DNA of 64,000 nt from Pseudomonadota bacterium (GTDB lineage Bacteria > Pseudomonadota > Alphaproteobacteria > Rhodobacterales > Rhodobacteraceae): positions 1-64,000 of the forward strand of contig JAJXZX010000015.1 of NCBI GenBank assembly GCA_021779835.1, written 5' to 3'. The position numbers and the translations under genes are program-made. Within the stretch, counting starts at the first letter, position 1; each line of letters opens with the position of its first letter. The notes under the pieces are model-generated. The model was not told where the DNA came from. It did not search any database and saw only the letters and a program-made list of their open reading frames with translations. Of the stretch, positions 60,735 to 64,000 are shown one piece after another.

Positions 60735-61781
60735 TCATGCAGCGCGTGCCCGGAACTTCCGGTATTGCGCCAACCAAGCCTCGGCAAAGCGCAGCACATC
60801 ATCTTCCCGCGTCTGCGGTCCGATCGACACGCGGATCGCACTTGCGGCCGCGCCCTCATCAAACCCCATCGCGCGCAGCGCCCGGCTCGCCCGCACCTTA
60901 CCTGAGGAACAGGCAGACCCCGCCGAAATCGCGAAACCTGCCAGATCCATTTGCATCACCTGCGTCTCGCCCTTCCAGCCCGGCGTCGCCAGACAGGTGG
61001 TGTTCGGCAACCGCTCGGCTTCTTTCCCGACGATAATAGTCGCCTTTGCCTCCGAGGCCAATGCCACATCTAGAATATTTCTAATACGGCGCACATTTTC
61101 CCAGACCCCATCGGCCAGATCCCGCGCCGCAGCCTCTGCCGCCGCGCCAAATCCCGCGATGCCGATCACATTCTCGGTGCCCGCACGCCGCCCCATTTCC
61201 TGCCCGCCGCCGCGAATCTGTGCCGCAAGGTCCAGCCCCCGGCGCAGCACCAAGGCGCCCACGCCCTTCGGTCCACCCAATTTATGCGCCGAGACCAGCC
61301 CCATCTCGACGCCCAGCCAGTTGAACGCCACCGGCAGCTTGCCAAACGCCTGCGTCAAGTCCGACACCGCGAGGCCTGCGGGCAGGCTCTGCACCACGCC
61401 GGTCTCCGAATTCGCAAGCTGCACTGCCGCCGTCGCCGGACCAGCCACAGTGACGCGGCCCGCCGCATCCACCGACAGGCTATCCTCACCCCAAGCCAGC
61501 ACCGCGTCATGCTCGACACCGGCACACAGCAGCCCCCGCCCGGCCATCGCCAGCGCCGCGGCCTCGGTCGCACCAGAGGTGAACACCACATCGGCCCCGT
61601 CTGCACCCAGGGCCGCGGAAACCTGCGCCCTCGCCCGCTCCACAATGCCCTTTACCGCGCGCCCCTCGGCATGGACCGAGGACGGATTGCCCACCACATC
61701 CATCGCCGCAACCATCGCCGCCCGCGCCTCGGCACGCAGGGGCGTCGTTGCGTTCCAGTCAAGGTAGATCCGTTCTCTCAC
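60735..61781 (-). CDS. Class V aminotransferase, NifS/IscS-type cysteine desulfurase
   Basis: 348-residue group I-like cysteine desulfurase. PLP Lys167 is in GLVSAHKLGGPKG and Cys291 in ISAGSACSSGKVRAS is the active-site loop. It has the YLDWNATTPL opening of NifS/IscS proteins. GTG start; a second GTG immediately before it is possible. It lies between iscR and sufB, giving the cluster a second desulfurase in addition to sufS at its end. An ICE-like sequence is embedded at codons for IRNIL (61069-61085). Confidence 0.92.
   Translation of the reverse strand: MRERIYLDWNATTPLRAEARAAMVAAMDVVGNPSSVHAEGRAVKGIVERARAQVSAALGADGADVVFTSGATEAAALAMAGRGLLCAGVEHDAVLAWGEDSLSVDAAGRVTVAGPATAAVQLANSETGVVQSLPAGLAVSDLTQAFGKLPVAFNWLGVEMGLVSAHKLGGPKGVGALVLRRGLDLAAQIRGGGQEMGRRAGTENVIGIAGFGAAAEAAARDLADGVWENVRRIRNILDVALASEAKATIIVGKEAERLPNTTCLATPGWKGETQVMQMDLAGFAISAGSACSSGKVRASRALRAMGFDEGAAASAIRVSIGPQTREDDVLRFAEAWLAQYRKFRARAA
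61069..61085. promoter_or_regulatory. ICE-like (Irr box) sequence inside the nifS-type gene
   Basis: TCTAGAATATTTCTAAT matches the Irr control element TTTAGAA-N3-TTCTAAA at 12 of 14 positions. It is within the coding region, about 380 bases upstream of the sufB start. It equals the upstream copy in match. Whether it is used is unknown. Confidence 0.4.
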
Positions 61782-61795
61782 CACGCCCTCATTGC

Positions 61796-61813
61796 TTTGG
61801 CAAAAATATCCTC
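61796..61813 (-). repeat. Second copy of the intergenic GCCAA/TATTTT motif
   Basis: TTTGGCAAAAATATCCTC on the plus strand, the opposite-strand relative of the stretch at 14371-14394. It lies between iscR and the nifS-type gene, immediately beside a GC-rich stem. Confidence 0.4.
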
Positions 61814-61819
61814 GGGGGT

Positions 61820-61840
61820 CCGGGGGCAGACAGCCCCCGG
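61820..61840 (-). terminator. GC-rich stem between iscR and nifS-type gene
   Basis: CCGGGGGC (61820-61827) pairs perfectly with GCCCCCGG (61833-61840) around a five-base loop. On the minus strand it is followed by ACCCCCGAGGATATTTTTGCC, not a clean T-run, so it may attenuate rather than end transcription of the downstream suf genes. Confidence 0.5.
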
Positions 61841-61861
61841 CGTTATCCGCCGCACGCCCGC

Positions 61862-62323
61862 TTAGTCTTCGTCCACCACGCGGAACAGCCCCGGCACCGC
61901 TGGACAGGGGCGCAATTCGTTGCCGATCACATCCGACAAGCGCGTCTGGTGCAAATAGACATAGACCTGCGCCGAAAGCCCCTCCCACAGCCGGTTGGTC
62001 AGCGACTGCGCCCGCGACCCCGACGAGCCACCCGAGGCGCCCGCACCCTGATGCATCGCGCTGACCGTCTCGTCCACCGCCTCCATGATCTCGCTGACGC
62101 GGATCGCATCGGGTGAACGCGCCAGCCGATAGCCGCCCCCCGGACCGCGCGCCGATTCCACCAGATTGGCGCGGCGCAGCTTTACGAACAACTGCTCCAG
62201 ATACGGCAGCGAAATGTCCTGCCGTTTCGATATTTCGGCCAGCGAAACCAGATCATCCGACGCCGCCAGGGCCAAATCCGCGAGGGCCACCATCGCATAT
62301 CGGCCCTTTGTCGAGAGTTTCAT
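61862..62323 (-). CDS. iscR: Rrf2-family iron-sulfur regulator (IscR-like)
   Basis: 153-residue Rrf2 regulator. The winged helix is MKLSTKGRYAMVALADLALAAS through ISLPYLEQLFVKLRRANLVESARGPGGGYRLAR. Where E. coli IscR has three cluster-binding cysteines, this protein reads SAMHQGAGASGGSSGSRAQSL with none; its only cysteine is Cys140 in ELRPCPA. Single-cysteine IscR proteins are known in Rhodobacter. It probably represses the suf cluster and itself. Start is MKLSTKG, the family start. An Irr-type element lies 92 bases upstream. Confidence 0.93.
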   Translation of the reverse strand: MKLSTKGRYAMVALADLALAASDDLVSLAEISKRQDISLPYLEQLFVKLRRANLVESARGPGGGYRLARSPDAIRVSEIMEAVDETVSAMHQGAGASGGSSGSRAQSLTNRLWEGLSAQVYVYLHQTRLSDVIGNELRPCPAVPGLFRVVDED

Positions 62324-62414
62324 GCCGTTATCCCTGCCAAACACATTGACGAGAGGCAGAAGGAACCTTAACTCCAATCCACCCGATCCGGACCCGCTTT
62401 ATCGCGGCCCGGTA

Positions 62415-62431
62415 TTTAGAATTGTTCTAGG
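62415..62431. promoter_or_regulatory. ICE / Irr box upstream of iscR
   Basis: TTTAGAATTGTTCTAGG matches the iron control element TTTAGAA-N3-TTCTAAA at 12 of 14 positions; the left half is perfect. It lies in the divergent gap, 92 bases ahead of iscR and 65 bases ahead of the hydrolase gene. Irr binds such sites when iron is scarce. Confidence 0.72.
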
Positions 62432-62495
62432 ATGTCCGAGCAAATTCGTCAAGAATGACGATGCCCCGACGCCAGAAAGAAAGACAGGCGAGTCG

Positions 62496-63149
62496 ATGCC
62501 CGAAGTGATCTTTGCGGGGCCGGAAGGCCGTCTCGAAGGCCGTTACCATCCTCAAAAGGAAAAAGACGCCCCCATCGCCATCGTCCTGCATCCGCATCCG
62601 CAATTTGGCGGCACGATGAACAACAAGGTGGTCTATAACCTTCATTACGCCTTCTACAACCTTGGCTTTACCGTGCTGCGCTTCAACTTCCGCGGCGTCG
62701 GACGCAGCCAGGGCGAGTACGATCAGGGGATCGGCGAGTTGTCGGACGCCGCCTCGGCGCTCGACTACCTGCAGTCGATGAACCAGAACGCCAAACATTG
62801 CTGGGTCGCGGGTTTCTCGTTCGGCGCGTGGATCGGCATGCAGCTTTTGATGCGGCGCCCGGAAATCACCGGCTTCATCTCGGCGGCCCCGCCCGCCAAC
62901 ATGTATGACTTCTCGTTCCTTGCGCCCTGCCCCGCGTCGGGCCTGATCATCAACGGCACCGCCGACCGCGTGGCACCGCCGAAAGACACCCTCAACCTCG
63001 TCAACAAACTTCACGAGCAGAAGGGCATCACCATCACCCACGAACAGATCGAGGGTGCCGGCCACTTCTTTGAAGAGCCGCATATGGACACGATGATCAC
63101 CTCGGTTTCGACCTATGTGAAGCGCCGTCTGGGCGAAGCGTCGCGCTGA
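62496..63149 (+). CDS. Alpha/beta hydrolase
   Basis: 217-residue hydrolase of the conserved family with opening MPEVIFAGPEGRLEGRYHPQ, the oxyanion motif HPHPQFGGTMNNKVV, the nucleophile Ser108 in GFSFGAW, and the late DRVAPP (Asp) and EGAGHFFEE (His). Typical of COG2945-type hydrolases; substrate unknown. Its promoter region is shared with iscR and includes the ICE. Start is the ATG of MPEVIF; the frame is open far upstream on the plus strand as an antisense shadow of iscR. Confidence 0.92.
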   Translation: MPEVIFAGPEGRLEGRYHPQKEKDAPIAIVLHPHPQFGGTMNNKVVYNLHYAFYNLGFTVLRFNFRGVGRSQGEYDQGIGELSDAASALDYLQSMNQNAKHCWVAGFSFGAWIGMQLLMRRPEITGFISAAPPANMYDFSFLAPCPASGLIINGTADRVAPPKDTLNLVNKLHEQKGITITHEQIEGAGHFFEEPHMDTMITSVSTYVKRRLGEASR

Positions 63150-63156
63150 GGGGCCC

Positions 63157-63390
63157 ATGAGTTTCGTCGAAGACCTCGCCGACACCCTCGCCCGCGACAC
63201 GCTTGCCGCCTGCATCGAACTCGACGACGACCGCCTTTATGAAGAGGTGTCAAAGGCGATCGCCGTGTTGTCGCCCACGCTGCAAGAGGCGTTCATGACC
63301 TCGATCCGCATCCGCCTTGCCGAACAGCGCGGTCGGCGCCATCTGGAAGAGACCCTGCGCAAGGCGCGGGCGGCGAAGCCGAAGGAATGA
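63157..63390 (+). CDS. Small helical hypothetical protein
   Basis: 77-residue protein, mainly helical, with no signal or membrane segment (FVEDLADTLARDTLAACIELDDDRLYEEVSKAIAVLSPTLQEAFMTSIRIRLAEQRGRRHLEETLRKARAAKPKE). It begins seven bases after the hydrolase stop and overlaps the next start by ATGA, so all three genes form one transcript. Not recognised. Confidence 0.8.
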   Translation: MSFVEDLADTLARDTLAACIELDDDRLYEEVSKAIAVLSPTLQEAFMTSIRIRLAEQRGRRHLEETLRKARAAKPKE

Positions 63391-63977
63391 CCGACCGGCT
63401 GGATCAGCAATTCGCCTTTCTCGGCGAGGCTGACAAGCTGAAGCATGTGCTGCGCGCCACCACGCTGATGGATGGCTCACGGCGCGAGAATTCGGGCGAG
63501 CATAGCTGGCACCTTGCTCTCTACGCGATGACGCTGGCCGATCAGGCCGCGCCGGGCGTCGATATTAACCGCGTCATTCGCATGTTGATCCTGCACGATC
63601 TGGTCGAGATTGACGTGGGCGATGTGCCGATCCACTCATCCAACGGCACCGCGCACGGCTCCTCTGAAACACAGGCGGCAGAGGCGCGCGCCGCTGACCG
63701 CATCTTTGGCCTGCTACCACCCGACCTTGGCCAAAACTTCCGCGCGCTGTGGGATGAATTCGAGGCGGCCCAGACCCCCGATGCCGTCTTCGCCAAATCG
63801 CTCGACCGGGTGCAGCCGGTGATGCACAACCTCGGCTCCGGCGGCGGCACCTGGACCGAATACAAGGTCACCGCCGAACAAATCACGACCCGCGTCGGCC
63901 AAAAGGTAGCGCGCGGTGCCCCCCGTCTGTGGGACTATGTGCGCGCGCGCATCAGGCCATTCTTTCCCGACCTCTGA
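63387..63977 (+). CDS. HD-domain phosphohydrolase (YfbR-like)
   Basis: 196-residue HD-domain protein. Metal ligands are visible: His39 in NSGEHSWHLALYA, His70-Asp71 in LILHDLVEIDVGD, and Asp in FAKSLDRVQPVMHNL. Members of this branch include the 5'-deoxynucleotidase YfbR. Overlaps the small gene before it by ATGA. The window ends 23 bases after its stop. Confidence 0.9.
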   Translation: MTDRLDQQFAFLGEADKLKHVLRATTLMDGSRRENSGEHSWHLALYAMTLADQAAPGVDINRVIRMLILHDLVEIDVGDVPIHSSNGTAHGSSETQAAEARAADRIFGLLPPDLGQNFRALWDEFEAAQTPDAVFAKSLDRVQPVMHNLGSGGGTWTEYKVTAEQITTRVGQKVARGAPRLWDYVRARIRPFFPDL

Positions 63978-64000
63978 ATTTACGTCTCGTTCGGTATGCA

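Overview
The window looks like a chromosomal segment of a GC-rich alphaproteobacterium of the order Rhodobacterales (Roseobacter/Rhodobacter type). Supporting signs are a class I polyhydroxyalkanoate (PHA) locus with PhaR and phasin, an Rrf2/IscR-led suf cluster whose regulator has a single cysteine, an Irr-type iron control element, a GapR/DUF2312 protein, SdhE next to aspC, a DUF6524 membrane protein, and the typical dense packing of short operons. No rRNA, CRISPR array, complete insertion sequence or prophage is visible. Two tRNA genes are present (Thr-TGT and Arg-CCG).

Layout. Bases 1-7.2 kb are housekeeping and small genes (secG, pyrG, a lytic transglycosylase, a PPK2 polyphosphate kinase, PhzF-like, TerB-like), with one AT-rich intruder after pyrG. 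Bases 8.2-17.0 kb form an amine-utilisation block: two glutamine-synthetase-like ligases, a class I amidotransferase, an FAD oxidoreductase, a DegT-type aminotransferase behind a strong hairpin that covers its ribosome binding site, a LysR regulator and a class III aminotransferase. Bases 17.0-21.5 kb hold phaR, phaP, phaC (minus) and divergent phaZ (plus). Bases 21.5-33.7 kb are mixed core genes (thrS, cspA, a second PPK2, MATE pump, aspC, sdhE, an LdtR-like regulator, gloA) and a decayed bufferin/DoxX locus.

Bases 33.8-36.3 kb encode a Slam-type outer-membrane translocator immediately preceded by a predicted surface lipoprotein with a TTGG-repeat linker: a candidate type XI secretion pair. 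thyX follows, then a second AT-rich patch with a HEPN-domain protein and a small conserved protein, then an ArsC-like gene, parE, phnA-like, a lipid-anchored cytochrome c, an old-yellow-enzyme reductase, a split Blh-like sulfur detoxification pair, and a DksA-like gene behind an FNR-type box. Bases 45.9-50.4 kb pair an acyl-CoA dehydrogenase with an APH-type kinase and a FadJ-like enzyme, a set that resembles 4-hydroxyacyl-CoA catabolism.

Bases 50.4-54.7 kb hold gapR, an unrecognised sulfotransferase-like protein, the tRNAs and a secreted beta-propeller operon. Bases 54.8-62.4 kb are the iscR-nifS-sufB-sufC-sufD-yip1-yip1-sufS cluster on the minus strand, with ICE-like (Irr) sequences upstream and inside nifS. 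The window ends with a hydrolase, a small protein and an HD-domain phosphohydrolase.

The most unusual items are the Slam/lipoprotein pair, the SD-covering hairpin ahead of the DegT gene, the two AT-rich HEPN-motif singletons among core genes, the bufferin pseudogene fusion, the internal ICE-like site, and an alpha/beta hydrolase that has lost its nucleophilic serine.
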